Shown here: one piece after another, positions 51,101 through 59,542 of the stretch
Layout of the letters: each line of letters starts with the position of its first letter
How positions within the stretch are numbered: position 1 is the stretch's first letter
Assembly (NCBI GenBank): GCA_016841425.1
Contig: JAENZE010000002.1
Location: 170,548 to 234,547 of the forward strand
Direction: 5' to 3'
DNA length: 64,000 bases
DNA from: Syntrophomonas sp.
GTDB taxonomy: Bacteria; Bacillota; Syntrophomonadia; Syntrophomonadales; Syntrophomonadaceae
Notes under the pieces: generated by a model
The model's input: only the letters and a program-made list of their open reading frames with translations
The model's database searches: none
Told to the model about the DNA's origin: nothing
Translations under genes and position numbers: made by a program

Positions 51101-51224
51101 TTTTTATTAATTGTAATATTAAATCATTTATTTACAGCAGTCAAATGCTTGTGAAAAACAAACTCTTATGCTAAAATGTACGAGTAAAATTTTAAACTTT
51201 ATAAGACGAGAGGAGAGAGTTGAG

Positions 51225-52586
51225 ATGAGTAGAGATGAGCTCACCAAAATTATTCTGCCGGAGGATAAATTACCAAAATTCTGGTACAATGTTCAGGCAG
51301 ATATGCCCACACCTTTAGCACCGCCACTGAATCCGGTAACCAAAGAACCCCTGGGTCCAGCAGATTTGGCGCCCATATTTGCCGATGAATTGATAGCCCA
51401 GGAAGTATCTACCGAACGCTTTATTGAAATTCCCAGAGAAGTTCATGAAGAATATAAAAAATGGAGACCTTCTCCGCTTTTTAGAGCGCATGGGTTGGAA
51501 AAAGCTCTGGATACTCCCTGTAAGATTTATTATAAATATGAAGGGGTTAGCCCGGTAGGAAGCCATAAATTGAATTCCGCAATTCCCCAAGCATTCTTCA
51601 ATAAAATACAGGGCATAAAAAGAATAAGCACCGAAACAGGAGCAGGACAGTGGGGAACAGCCTTATCACTGGCCTGTAAAATGTACGGTATAGAAGCCAT
51701 GGTATACATGGTCAGGGTAAGCTATAATCAGAAGCCCTATCGTCGCATATTCATGGAGATGTACGGGGCTACTTGTGTACCCAGCCCCAGCCCGCTTACT
51801 GAAAGCGGCCGCAAAGCATTGGCCGAGAATCCAGATACTCCTGGTACCCTGGGTCTGGCCATCAGCGAAGCAGTTGAAGACGCGGTGGGCAGAGAAGACA
51901 CCAAATACTCTCTGGGCAGTGTTTTAAACCATGTTTGTATGCACCAGTCCATAATTGGGCAGGAAGTCAAACTGCAGATGGAGATGGCAGATGATTATCC
52001 TGATGTAGTAATAGGATGCTGCGGCGGCGGAAGCAACTTTGCCGGGATAGCATTTCCCTTTATTCCTGATAAACTTAAAGGGAAAAAGGTGCGTTTGTTG
52101 GGCGTGGAACCAGCCGCCTGTCCTTCATTAACCAGAGGCGTTTTTGCCTATGACCTGGGAGACGTAGCCGGATTTACCCCATTGTTGAAAATGCAGACCC
52201 TGGGACATAATTTTGTGCCCCCCGGTATTCACGCCGGCGGTTTGAGATATCATGGAGAATCTCCCCTGGTTTCTCAGCTATTTAATGATGGCCTCATAGA
52301 AGCTAAAGCCGTAATGCAAAACGATTGTTTTTCGGCGGCGCAGATATTTGCCCAGAGTGAAGGTATTATACCGGCCCCTGAGTCTTCTCATGCAATCAGA
52401 GCAGCTATTGATGAAGCTCTCAAAGGCAAAGAAGAAGGAGTGTCCCGCACCATTGTATTTAATCTCAGTGGCCACGGGCATCTCGACCTGGCAGCTTACG
52501 ACAACTACCTCTCCGGCAAGACCGAAGACATCGAATTCCCGGAAGAAGCCCTGCAGGAAAGCCTCAAGACTTTACCTCAAGTTTAA
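51225..52586 (+). CDS. trpB: TrpB2-type tryptophan synthase beta-like protein
   Basis: The 453-aa PLP enzyme is of the TrpB2 class (longer than TrpB1, about 395 aa). It has RPSPLFRAHGLEKAL, the PLP Lys in YEGVSPVGSHKLNSA, TGAGQWGTALSLA, the Cys/Gly PLP-phosphate loop GCCGGGSNFAG and the C-terminal FNLSGHGHLDLAAYD. TrpB2 makes tryptophan from indole and serine or phosphoserine and often occurs alone, as here, without trpA. ATG 51225 lies behind GAGGAGAG; 19 upstream codons in frame are not needed. A strong terminator follows. It is divergent from the thiamine operon. Confidence 0.93.
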   Translation: MSRDELTKIILPEDKLPKFWYNVQADMPTPLAPPLNPVTKEPLGPADLAPIFADELIAQEVSTERFIEIPREVHEEYKKWRPSPLFRAHGLEKALDTPCKIYYKYEGVSPVGSHKLNSAIPQAFFNKIQGIKRISTETGAGQWGTALSLACKMYGIEAMVYMVRVSYNQKPYRRIFMEMYGATCVPSPSPLTESGRKALAENPDTPGTLGLAISEAVEDAVGREDTKYSLGSVLNHVCMHQSIIGQEVKLQMEMADDYPDVVIGCCGGGSNFAGIAFPFIPDKLKGKKVRLLGVEPAACPSLTRGVFAYDLGDVAGFTPLLKMQTLGHNFVPPGIHAGGLRYHGESPLVSQLFNDGLIEAKAVMQNDCFSAAQIFAQSEGIIPAPESSHAIRAAIDEALKGKEEGVSRTIVFNLSGHGHLDLAAYDNYLSGKTEDIEFPEEALQESLKTLPQV

Positions 52587-52612
52587 CAAAATAATTAAAT
52601 AGCAGAATATTC

Positions 52613-52646
52613 AAAACCCGGTGCATTTTCAGCACCGGGTTTTTTC
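52613..52646 (+). terminator. Intrinsic terminator of trpB
   Basis: AAAACCCGGTGC (52613-52624) and GCACCGGGTTTT (52632-52643) form a perfect stem with a 7-base loop and T-run. Confidence 0.92.
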
Positions 52647-52892
52647 GGAAACAGGGGGACGCTGCTCTATTTCTTATTTTAGGCTGAATAAGACATAACA
52701 AATTTGTAAAAGACTACAAACATGCTGGATGAGATTATTAGGTGAGCTAATAGTATTAAACCCTTGCTTAGTTTTGTGCCAAGCCTTAAAATTGGTTAAA
52801 GGACTAAATATATTCCCTGAGATGTCATATTAAAACCTTTCTGCCCGGATGTGATTAACTCCTTAAAAGACGTATTTGAGGGCCCTTGTAAG

Positions 52893-53170
52893 CCTGCTAG
52901 CTATTTTTCGCGATAGCTGCAGGTGAAGGAAACTTGACTTACTATTTTCGAACCGAGTCAGACTTAGGCCGATTAGGCACAAACTGATTGCAGCATTTAC
53001 GGCATAGATACTTTTGATAAGCTGAAATTTATCTATGCTGTAACGATAAAATGAATGAAAAATTGTTGAGCTTGGGACATCTGACTGATATATGGTTTTG
53101 CATGAGGATTTGTCTCCTTTCGGGTTCGTTTTGCAGCAAAACTGTGTACCAGAAGGGATGACGGGTCCTC
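52893..53170 (+). ncRNA. Hairpin-rich leader upstream of livJ
   Basis: The 626-base spacer before livJ holds three strong hairpins: CCTGCTAGCTAT/ATAGCTGCAGG (52893-52923), ACGGCATAGATA/TATCTATGCTGT (52999-53041) and a very long one at 53104-53170. The last pairs GAGGATTTGTC with GACGGGTCCTC, then TCCTTTCGGGT with ACCAGAAGGGA (one mismatch), then GTTTTGC with GCAAAAC, and is followed by AATTTTCATTT, so it may act as an attenuator 43 bases before the start codon. No T-box core is present. I know of no RNA family with this layout. Confidence 0.4.
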
Positions 53171-53212
53171 AATTTTCATTTAAGTTTATAAAAACTAAAA
53201 GGAGGAATCTAG

Positions 53213-54400
53213 ATGATCATTAAAAGGAACAAAATGTTGGCCCTCCTGCTGGCAATGATGCTAATGATGAGTATTGTTGCTGGTTGTGGAGGACAAGCAG
53301 AAGAAGAGCAGCCGGCTGCAGATACCGCAACCATTCCAGTAGGTATCAATGTGGAGCTTTCCGGTGCTGTAGCCAGTTATGGAAGCAACGCCAGAGACGG
53401 CGCGGTGCTGGCTATTGAAGAAATTAATGCGGCTGGAGGCGTACTGGGGCAGCAGCTGGAAGCTCTGGAAAGAGACTGCAAATCGACCGCTGATGAAGCT
53501 TTGAGCGTAAGTGCGGCATTGGCAGGAGAAAATATTGTAGCTCAGATAGGCCCTCTGACCAGTGGCAACGTAGCGGGCAGTACCCCGATCATGATGGAAA
53601 ATAAGATTCCATTGATTGCTCCTGCAGCTACAGCAGCCAATGTTACCGTGGATGAAAAAACCGGGGAAACCAGGGAATACATTTTCCGGGTATGTTTCAT
53701 AGATCCTTTCCAGGGAACCCTGATGGCTCAGTTTGCTGCTGATAACCTGCAGGCCAAGACAGCTGCCATTTATGCTGATACATCAAGCGATTATGGCAAA
53801 GGATTAGCAGAATATTTCAAAGAAACCTTTACTGAAAAGGGCGGAACCATCGTTGCAGAAGAAGGATTTGTAAGTGGTGACCGTGATTTCAATGCAACTT
53901 TAACAAAAATTAGGGGCACCAATCCTGACTTCATTTATGTACCTGGATACTATCAGGAAGTTGCTCCCCTGATCAAACAGGCCCGTGAACTGGGAATTAC
54001 TGCTCCTATGGGTGGTGGAGATGGCTGGGATTCCCCGGATATGGTAAGTGTTGCGGGAGGAGATGCACTGAATAGTACTTACTTTACCAACCATTATTCC
54101 TCACAGGACACTGATCCCAAAGTAGTTGCATTTGTAGAAGCTTTTAAATCCAAATACAACAAAGAACCAGACGCTTTTGCAGCCCTGGGTTATGATTGTG
54201 TTCAGCTGCTGGTTCAGGCTATAAAAGATGCCAATTCTGCTGAGCCGGTAAAGATCACTGAAGCTCTAGCCTCAATAACTGACTTTGAAGGGGTTACCGG
54301 CAAGATGACTATCGATGAACAGCACAATCCTGTGAAAGCTGGCGTTATTATTGAGTTCAAGGATGGGGTGCAGACGGTCAACACCAGGATTCAGCCATAA
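53213..54400 (+). CDS. livJ: LivJ-like branched-chain amino acid binding lipoprotein
   Basis: The 395-aa protein has a lipoprotein signal peptide with lipobox IVAGC (Cys25), an acidic linker and a type I periplasmic-binding fold: IPVGINVELSGAVASYGSNARDGAVLAIEEINAAGG, IGPLTSGNVAGSTPIM, YADTSSDYGKGLAEYFKE and FEGVTGKMTIDEQHNP. It delivers Leu/Ile/Val or related compounds to LivHMGF. AAGGAGG lies before ATG 53213. An internal terminator separates it from livH, which would give more binding protein than permease. Confidence 0.93.
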   Translation: MIIKRNKMLALLLAMMLMMSIVAGCGGQAEEEQPAADTATIPVGINVELSGAVASYGSNARDGAVLAIEEINAAGGVLGQQLEALERDCKSTADEALSVSAALAGENIVAQIGPLTSGNVAGSTPIMMENKIPLIAPAATAANVTVDEKTGETREYIFRVCFIDPFQGTLMAQFAADNLQAKTAAIYADTSSDYGKGLAEYFKETFTEKGGTIVAEEGFVSGDRDFNATLTKIRGTNPDFIYVPGYYQEVAPLIKQARELGITAPMGGGDGWDSPDMVSVAGGDALNSTYFTNHYSSQDTDPKVVAFVEAFKSKYNKEPDAFAALGYDCVQLLVQAIKDANSAEPVKITEALASITDFEGVTGKMTIDEQHNPVKAGVIIEFKDGVQTVNTRIQP

Positions 54401-54417
54401 TGGATGATATAGTTTGA

Positions 54418-54448
54418 GAAAGGGAGGGCTTGCCCTCTCTTTCCTTTT
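54418..54448 (+). terminator. Attenuating terminator between livJ and livH
   Basis: GAAAGGGAGGGC (54418-54429) pairs with GCCCTCTCTTTC (54432-54443) closing a 2-base loop, followed by CTTTT. Read-through must reach livH, whose ribosome site follows closely. Confidence 0.8.
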
Positions 54449-54475
54449 AAGTAGTAATAGGAGGAAGTGGCTAAT

Positions 54476-55357
54476 TTGCTTGAATTTTCGCAACAAATAG
54501 TGAATGGATTATCCCTGGGAGCTATCTATGCGCTAATAGCTTTGGGATATACTATGGTTTATGGAATTATTAAATTAATTAATTTTGCCCATGGAGATGT
54601 GATGATGGTAGGCGCATATGTAGGTTTTTTCTCCATAACTATGCTGGGCACGAATATTGTAGTAGCTATGCTGGCAGCGATGTTATTATGCGCCCTGCTG
54701 GGTGTCTTAATTGAAAAAGTTGCCTACCGACCACTCCGAAATTCTACTCGTATAGCTGCTTTGATTACGGCTATTGGTGTTTCGTTGTTTTTGGAATACA
54801 TAACGGTGGTGGTATTGGGACCTGCCCAGAGAGTATTTCCTCAGTCTGCTTTTCCCATCAAGGCATATAACCTTGCTGGTTTAACTATTTTAAACAAACA
54901 AATATTTGTATTTGTTTCTGCAGTACTTCTGATGTTAATCCTCCAATATATTATTAAAAGGACCAAAACAGGCAAAGCCATGCGGGCAGTATCTCTGGAT
55001 ATGGAAGCTGCAGTCTTGATGGGGATCAGCGTCGATAAAACGATTTCAGTTACTTTTGCTATCGGTTCTGCACTGGCAGCCGCAGCTGGTGTTATGATAG
55101 GAGTATATTATCAAACCATTAATCCCTTGATGGGAATTATCCCGGGGCTTAAAGCGTTTGTTGCTGCTGTATTGGGTGGAATAGGTTTAATACCAGGAGC
55201 CATGGTAGGGGGTTTTGTAATGGGGCTTTTGGAAACCATGGTAAGCGGATATGGGAGCAGTCTCTATCGAGACGCAGTAGCATTTGGTGTACTAATTATA
55301 ATACTGCTTATAAGACCTACCGGCTTGTTTGGGAAAAACACCGGCGAAAAAGTGTAG
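54476..55357 (+). CDS. livH: LivH, branched-chain amino acid permease
   Basis: The permease (about 293 aa) has eight or so helices and family motifs NGLSLGAIYALIALGYTMVYGIIKLINFAHGDV and AAVLGGIGLIPGAMVGGFVMGLLE. AGGAGG at 54459-54464 is 11 bases from TTG 54476 and only 2 from GTG 54467; either may be used. It pairs with LivM in the membrane. Confidence 0.94.
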   Translation: MLEFSQQIVNGLSLGAIYALIALGYTMVYGIIKLINFAHGDVMMVGAYVGFFSITMLGTNIVVAMLAAMLLCALLGVLIEKVAYRPLRNSTRIAALITAIGVSLFLEYITVVVLGPAQRVFPQSAFPIKAYNLAGLTILNKQIFVFVSAVLLMLILQYIIKRTKTGKAMRAVSLDMEAAVLMGISVDKTISVTFAIGSALAAAAGVMIGVYYQTINPLMGIIPGLKAFVAAVLGGIGLIPGAMVGGFVMGLLETMVSGYGSSLYRDAVAFGVLIIILLIRPTGLFGKNTGEKV

Positions 55358-55367
55358 GTGAAGATAG

Positions 55368-56321
55368 ATGCAAGAGAAAAAAAATAAGTCCTGGTTGAGT
55401 TTTCTATTGGAAGTAATCGTATTAGTGGCATTGTTTACCCTGGTTCAATATGCTCTGACTGTAGGTTTGATAAATCAGTCCTATCAGATTAATCTTGTCA
55501 CAATGTGTATCAATATAATTCTTGCTGTTAGCCTGAATTTGATTAATGGTTTTACCGGACAGCTTTCCCTGGGACACGCAGGTTTCATGGCTGTAGGTGC
55601 CTATGTATCAGTTATCCTTACTAACTTCATGGAGATGCCATTTATTATAGGCATTTTGGGAGGATGTATTGCTGCCGGTATAGCAGGGTTTATTATTGGT
55701 GTACCAACCCTGCGTTTAAAGGGTGATTACCTGGCCATTGCTACCCTGGCTTTTGGTGAGATAATCCGGGTGGTACTGCAGAACATTGATTATGTTAATG
55801 GCCCGGCAGGGATAGTTGGCATTACTAAACTTACCAGCTGGCCCTGGTTATACTGGACAGCCATAATTACTATACTAGTTATAGTGAACCTGATGAATTC
55901 TAGTTACGGGCGAGCCATTATATCAATTCGAGAAGATGAAGTTGCATCAGAACTAATGGGCATTAACACCACCAAATACAAGGTTTTGGCGTTTATAATA
56001 GGAGCCATGTTTGCGGGGTTGGCTGGGGTTATGTATGCTCATTATTTTTATATTATAAAGCCTGACACCTTTAGCTTCTTACGATCGTTTGATATGGTAG
56101 TTATGGTGGTTTTGGGAGGATTGGGCAGCACTACCGGAGCTGTCATTGCAGCGATATTTATAACCTTCCTAACTTTTGGACTGCAGAAATATGCGGCTAT
56201 GCGTATGGTGATCTATTCATTGATTTTAATTATCGTAATGATTTACCGCCCCCAGGGACTGATGGGGAGTAAAGAGTTGAGCAGAAAAACATTTTCCAGG
56301 ATATGGAGTGGAAAGAAATGA
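55368..56321 (+). CDS. livM: LivM, branched-chain amino acid permease
   Basis: The 317-aa multi-pass permease has the LivM patterns NLINGFTGQLSLGHAGFMAVGAY, PTLRLKGDYLAIATLAFGEIIR and MVVLGGLGSTTGAVIAAIF, ending MIYRPQGLMGSKEL. It follows livH by 10 bases and its stop overlaps the livG start in an ATGA, so the components are translationally coupled. Confidence 0.95.
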   Translation: MQEKKNKSWLSFLLEVIVLVALFTLVQYALTVGLINQSYQINLVTMCINIILAVSLNLINGFTGQLSLGHAGFMAVGAYVSVILTNFMEMPFIIGILGGCIAAGIAGFIIGVPTLRLKGDYLAIATLAFGEIIRVVLQNIDYVNGPAGIVGITKLTSWPWLYWTAIITILVIVNLMNSSYGRAIISIREDEVASELMGINTTKYKVLAFIIGAMFAGLAGVMYAHYFYIIKPDTFSFLRSFDMVVMVVLGGLGSTTGAVIAAIFITFLTFGLQKYAAMRMVIYSLILIIVMIYRPQGLMGSKELSRKTFSRIWSGKK

Positions 56322-57091
56322 ACTTGTTAGAAATAAATAATTTATATAAATCCTTTGGTGGATTGGGTGCAGTTATTAATTTTAATATTTTGATTCAATC
56401 CCAGGAGTTAATAGGCCTCATTGGGCCCAATGGTGCAGGTAAGACAACTGTTTTTAATTTGATTACAGGAGTATACAAACCAGATAAAGGACAAATTATT
56501 TTCAATGGTAAAAATATTGCGGGGATGGCTCCCTATAATATCTGTAAAAAAGGGGTTGCCCGTACTTTCCAGAATATCAGGTTATTTAAAGATTTGAGTG
56601 TAATCGATAATGTAAAGATTGCATTCCACAAAGATGTCAGCTACAGTCTAGCTAGTACCATTATTAGACTTCCCGCCTTTTTCCAGGGAGAGAAGAATAT
56701 CGAAGAAAAGGCCCTGGAATACTTGAGGATTTTTAAATTGGATACCAAACGTGATGAAATTGCTTCTAATCTTCCTTACGGAGAACAGCGCCGCCTGGAA
56801 ATTGCCAGAGCCCTGGCTACCCAACCTACAATGTTAATCCTCGATGAACCTGCAGCCGGAATGAATCCCCAGGAAACAAGAGAGCTTATGGAATTGATAA
56901 AATGGATCAGACAAGATTTTAATTTATCAATTCTCTTAATTGAGCATGATATGTCGCTGGTTATGGGTGTATGTGAACGAATATATGTGTTAGATTACGG
57001 ACAATTGATAGCCGAGGGACTGCCGGAAGAAATACGTAATAACAAAAAAGTTATCGAAGCATATTTAGGTGAGGAGGTAGGTAAGTGCTAG
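56318..57091 (+). CDS. livG: LivG, ABC transporter ATP-binding protein
   Basis: The 257-aa ATPase has Walker A GPNGAGKTT, a typical LivG insert before ARTFQNIRLFKDLSV, signature LPYGEQRRLEIARALATQP (degenerate compared with LSGGQ, as is usual for LivG), Walker B MLILDEPAAGMNP and LLIEHDMSLVM. ATG 56318 overlaps the livM stop; ATG 56303 upstream would add five residues. Confidence 0.95.
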   Translation: MNLLEINNLYKSFGGLGAVINFNILIQSQELIGLIGPNGAGKTTVFNLITGVYKPDKGQIIFNGKNIAGMAPYNICKKGVARTFQNIRLFKDLSVIDNVKIAFHKDVSYSLASTIIRLPAFFQGEKNIEEKALEYLRIFKLDTKRDEIASNLPYGEQRRLEIARALATQPTMLILDEPAAGMNPQETRELMELIKWIRQDFNLSILLIEHDMSLVMGVCERIYVLDYGQLIAEGLPEEIRNNKKVIEAYLGEEVGKC

Positions 57092-57789
57092 CAGTAAAAG
57101 AGATTGATGTTTACTATGGCGCTATCCACGCTCTCAAGAAATTTTCTTTGGATGTGGAAGAGGGAAGCATTGTTACCTTAATTGGAGCTAATGGTGCCGG
57201 GAAGACTACCGTACTTAAAACCATATCCGGAATTCTGCGCCCAACAACTGGCAGTGTGATGTTTAAAGGTCAGGATCTGGTCAAAGTCCCACCGGAAAAA
57301 ATTGTAGCTCTGGGTATTTCTCAGGTGCCTGAAGGCCGCAGAGTTTTTCAGACAATGTCAGTATTAGAAAATCTGGAGATGGGTGCTTACCTGCGCAGCG
57401 ATAAGAAAGAGATTCAGAAGGATTTAGAAAATATATTCCTCCGTTTCCCAAGATTAAAGGAGCGTCGCAAACAATCGGCAGGCACCCTGAGCGGGGGCGA
57501 ACAGCAAATGCTGGCCATAGGCCGGGCATTAATGGCTCAACCTGAACTGCTATTGATGGATGAACCATCTATGGGTCTGGCACCTCTGCTGGTAAAAGAA
57601 ATCTTTGAGATAATTAAAGATATTAATTCTCGTGGAACTACTGTCCTGCTGGTAGAACAAAACGCTAATATGGCACTGACAATAGCAGACCAGGCCTATG
57701 TCATAGAAACCGGTGAAATTGTGCTGCAGGGTGCTGCTGAAGAACTGATGAGAAGTGAAGAGGTAAAGAAGGCTTATCTGGGCGGGTAA
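57085..57789 (+). CDS. livF: LivF, ABC transporter ATP-binding protein
   Basis: The 234-aa ATPase has Walker A GANGAGKTT, SQVPEGRRVFQTMSVLENLEMGAY, signature LSGGEQQMLAIGRALMAQP, Walker B LLLMDEPSMGLAPLLV and LLVEQNANMAL, all typical of LivF. It starts at GTG 57085 overlapping livG and completes the importer. Confidence 0.95.
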   Translation: MLAVKEIDVYYGAIHALKKFSLDVEEGSIVTLIGANGAGKTTVLKTISGILRPTTGSVMFKGQDLVKVPPEKIVALGISQVPEGRRVFQTMSVLENLEMGAYLRSDKKEIQKDLENIFLRFPRLKERRKQSAGTLSGGEQQMLAIGRALMAQPELLLMDEPSMGLAPLLVKEIFEIIKDINSRGTTVLLVEQNANMALTIADQAYVIETGEIVLQGAAEELMRSEEVKKAYLGG

Positions 57790-57874
57790 AGCTCATTTAT
57801 ATGCGGTGTTGTTCCCGGAAAAAATATCAAAGATTATATAGTCTGGGGAAGTTAATTAAGGAGGGACCCAATTT

Positions 57875-58543
57875 ATGAAGGTCAAGGAACGGATGACAGA
57901 GAAGGTTATTACTGTAGATCTGGACAGCAGCCTTACCGACGCTTTTTATTTGTTGAAAGAGAACAATATACGCAGGCTGCCAGTAATGAATAAAGGTAAG
58001 GTAGTCGGCATAATTACCCTCAGTGATTTGAATAAAGCAGCGCCATCTTCGGCTACGTCCCTCAGCGTACACGAGATTAATTATTTATTGATGAAGACTA
58101 AAATAAAAGATATTCTTCCCAGGAAGCAGAAAGTTATCAGCATCAGCCCGGATAACTACATTGAAACCGCAGCCAAGCTTATGAGGCAGAATAGAATTAG
58201 TGGACTTCCGGTTATTGGTGAAAAGAACCAGTTGGCAGGAATTGTAACTGAAACCGACATTTTTGATGCATTAATCGATATCCTGGGAGTAAAACGAACT
58301 CACAGCCGAATAGACTTTTATACTTCGGAAAGACAGGGTGCTCTGGCCGAAATAACTGGAATGATTGCCGCTAAAGGTAAAAATATTCTTAATACAGTAG
58401 CATATTATGATGAAAAAAAAGCTTTATACAAGCTAATCTTTCGATTGGAAGAGCTTGAAGTAGATGACGTAGTAGAAGAGCTGAAAAATCGAGGTTATGA
58501 AGTTGAATCAGTAATTGTGCGCCAGCAAAATGAATTGCTGTAA
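57875..58543 (+). CDS. AcuB-like protein with two CBS domains and an ACT domain
   Basis: The 222-aa cytoplasmic protein has CBS1 (residues 1-55, MKVKERMTEKVITV, RRLPVMNKGKVVGIIT), CBS2 (78-135, ISGLPVIGEKNQLAGIVTETDI) and a C-terminal ACT domain (145-215, RQGALAEITGMIAAKGKNILN). CBS pairs bind adenine nucleotides and ACT domains bind amino acids, so it could sense energy state and branched-chain amino acids. It follows livF by 85 bases with AAGGAGGG of its own, and clostridia often place such a gene behind liv operons. Related to Bacillus AcuB, whose molecular role is unclear. Confidence 0.88.
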   Translation: MKVKERMTEKVITVDLDSSLTDAFYLLKENNIRRLPVMNKGKVVGIITLSDLNKAAPSSATSLSVHEINYLLMKTKIKDILPRKQKVISISPDNYIETAAKLMRQNRISGLPVIGEKNQLAGIVTETDIFDALIDILGVKRTHSRIDFYTSERQGALAEITGMIAAKGKNILNTVAYYDEKKALYKLIFRLEELEVDDVVEELKNRGYEVESVIVRQQNELL

Positions 58544-58626
58544 TATGAGTCAGGAAATAAGGGACACAGTTCCTTTGTTTATTAAGGCGGCGTTTTGATA
58601 TCTGGACACTGAAATATTAGAATAGC

Positions 58627-58658
58627 CCTGGAGAAAAGCCTCAGATCTTTTCTCCAGG
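58627..58658 (+). terminator. Perfect hairpin, possible terminator
   Basis: CCTGGAGAAAAG (58627-58638) pairs perfectly with CTTTTCTCCAGG (58647-58658), 8-base loop. The tail TCTAAAATA is poor in T, so it may not act alone. Confidence 0.5.
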
Positions 58659-58673
58659 TCTAAAATACGAAAT

Positions 58674-58708
58674 AAAAATCCCGGTGAGATATTCACCGGG
58701 ATTTTTTT
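58674..58708 (+). terminator. Intrinsic terminator
   Basis: AAAAATCCCGGTGA (58674-58687) pairs with TCACCGGGATTTTT (58693-58706), loop GATAT, followed by T-run. Ends the liv/CBS-ACT unit. Confidence 0.92.
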
Positions 58709-58849
58709 GTTGGGTATTTCAACAAAAATGAATATTAACTTAACTGATAACAGCCAGCCCTTGTTTCTTCAAGGACATGATCACTGGTGAGAGCAGTATT
58801 GACCTCAAGTATATAAATAACTATGATATTTTAAGAGGATGGTGTTCTT

Positions 58850-59542
58850 TTGCTGACCAACAGATTGCTGGCAATCACAAATATGATAATTTCTGGACAG
58901 GCAGCTGCTGATATTGGTTCAGATCACGCCCGGCTGCCTATATACCTGGTGGAACAGGGTATCGTACCCAGGGCGATAGCTACTGAATTAGGTGACGGAC
59001 CCTGCTTAAGAGCCCGGGAAGCCATTGCGAACAGCACCTGCGGGGATTTAATAGAATTGAGGCAAGGTGACGGACTGCAGCCCCTGGAAAGGGGAGAAGC
59101 TGCTACCGTAATTATTGCCGGTATGGGCGGAGATACTATATGCAGGATATTATCCCATGATTGGAATAAAGCTGCCAGTTATCAGCGTTTTGTTTTTCAG
59201 CCCATGAGCAGGCCCTATATACTGCGTTCTGCCCTGGCTGAAAAAGGCTGGCCTATCCTGGACGAGGTGCTGGTAACAGAAAATAAACGAATATTCGCTA
59301 TTATCAGCAGTAAACCTGGGAAAACCCCTTATCAACTTTCTAAATTAGAGTTGGATATAGGTCCGAATATACTTACTGCCAGGGACAGTGAGACGGGTAA
59401 GCTCTATTGGGAGCAGTGGCTGGCAAAATACAAAGCTGTTTACCAAAGCCTTTTGCAGTCCGACAGCATTGAGAATAGAGCATTAATACTGGATTATGAG
59501 AAGAGGATAGAGGCATTGGAGGTAATCATAGATGCGGGCTAA
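58850..59542 (+). CDS. trmK: tRNA (adenine(22)-N1)-methyltransferase TrmK
   Basis: The 230-aa enzyme methylates A22 of tRNA with SAM. It has motif I AAADIGSDHARLPIYLVEQ, DGLQPLERGEAATVIIAGMGGDTICRIL and FQPMSRPYILRSALAEKGWPILDEVLV, hallmarks of the YqfN/TrmK family, and a C-terminal coiled coil. It starts at TTG 58850 behind AGAGGATGG and overlaps the Nif3-like gene, the same pairing as Bacillus yqfN-yqfO downstream of sigA. Confidence 0.92.
   Translation: MLTNRLLAITNMIISGQAAADIGSDHARLPIYLVEQGIVPRAIATELGDGPCLRAREAIANSTCGDLIELRQGDGLQPLERGEAATVIIAGMGGDTICRILSHDWNKAASYQRFVFQPMSRPYILRSALAEKGWPILDEVLVTENKRIFAIISSKPGKTPYQLSKLELDIGPNILTARDSETGKLYWEQWLAKYKAVYQSLLQSDSIENRALILDYEKRIEALEVIIDAG

Larger units (their letters stand above)
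58544..58849. other. Intergenic region with a short gene duplication and REP-like text
   Basis: 58601-58622 repeats exactly 22 bases found in the Nif3-like gene at 59669-59690, with similar bases around it, so a fragment of that gene seems copied here. A GGGACACAGTTCC stretch at 58561-58573 resembles short REP-type repeats. Two hairpins in this region are listed as terminators. Confidence 0.5.

Noticed and set aside
52650..53212. T-box leader upstream of the liv operon
   Set aside because: The conserved T-box core GGTGGTACCGCG is absent and the hairpins do not follow the T-box layout.
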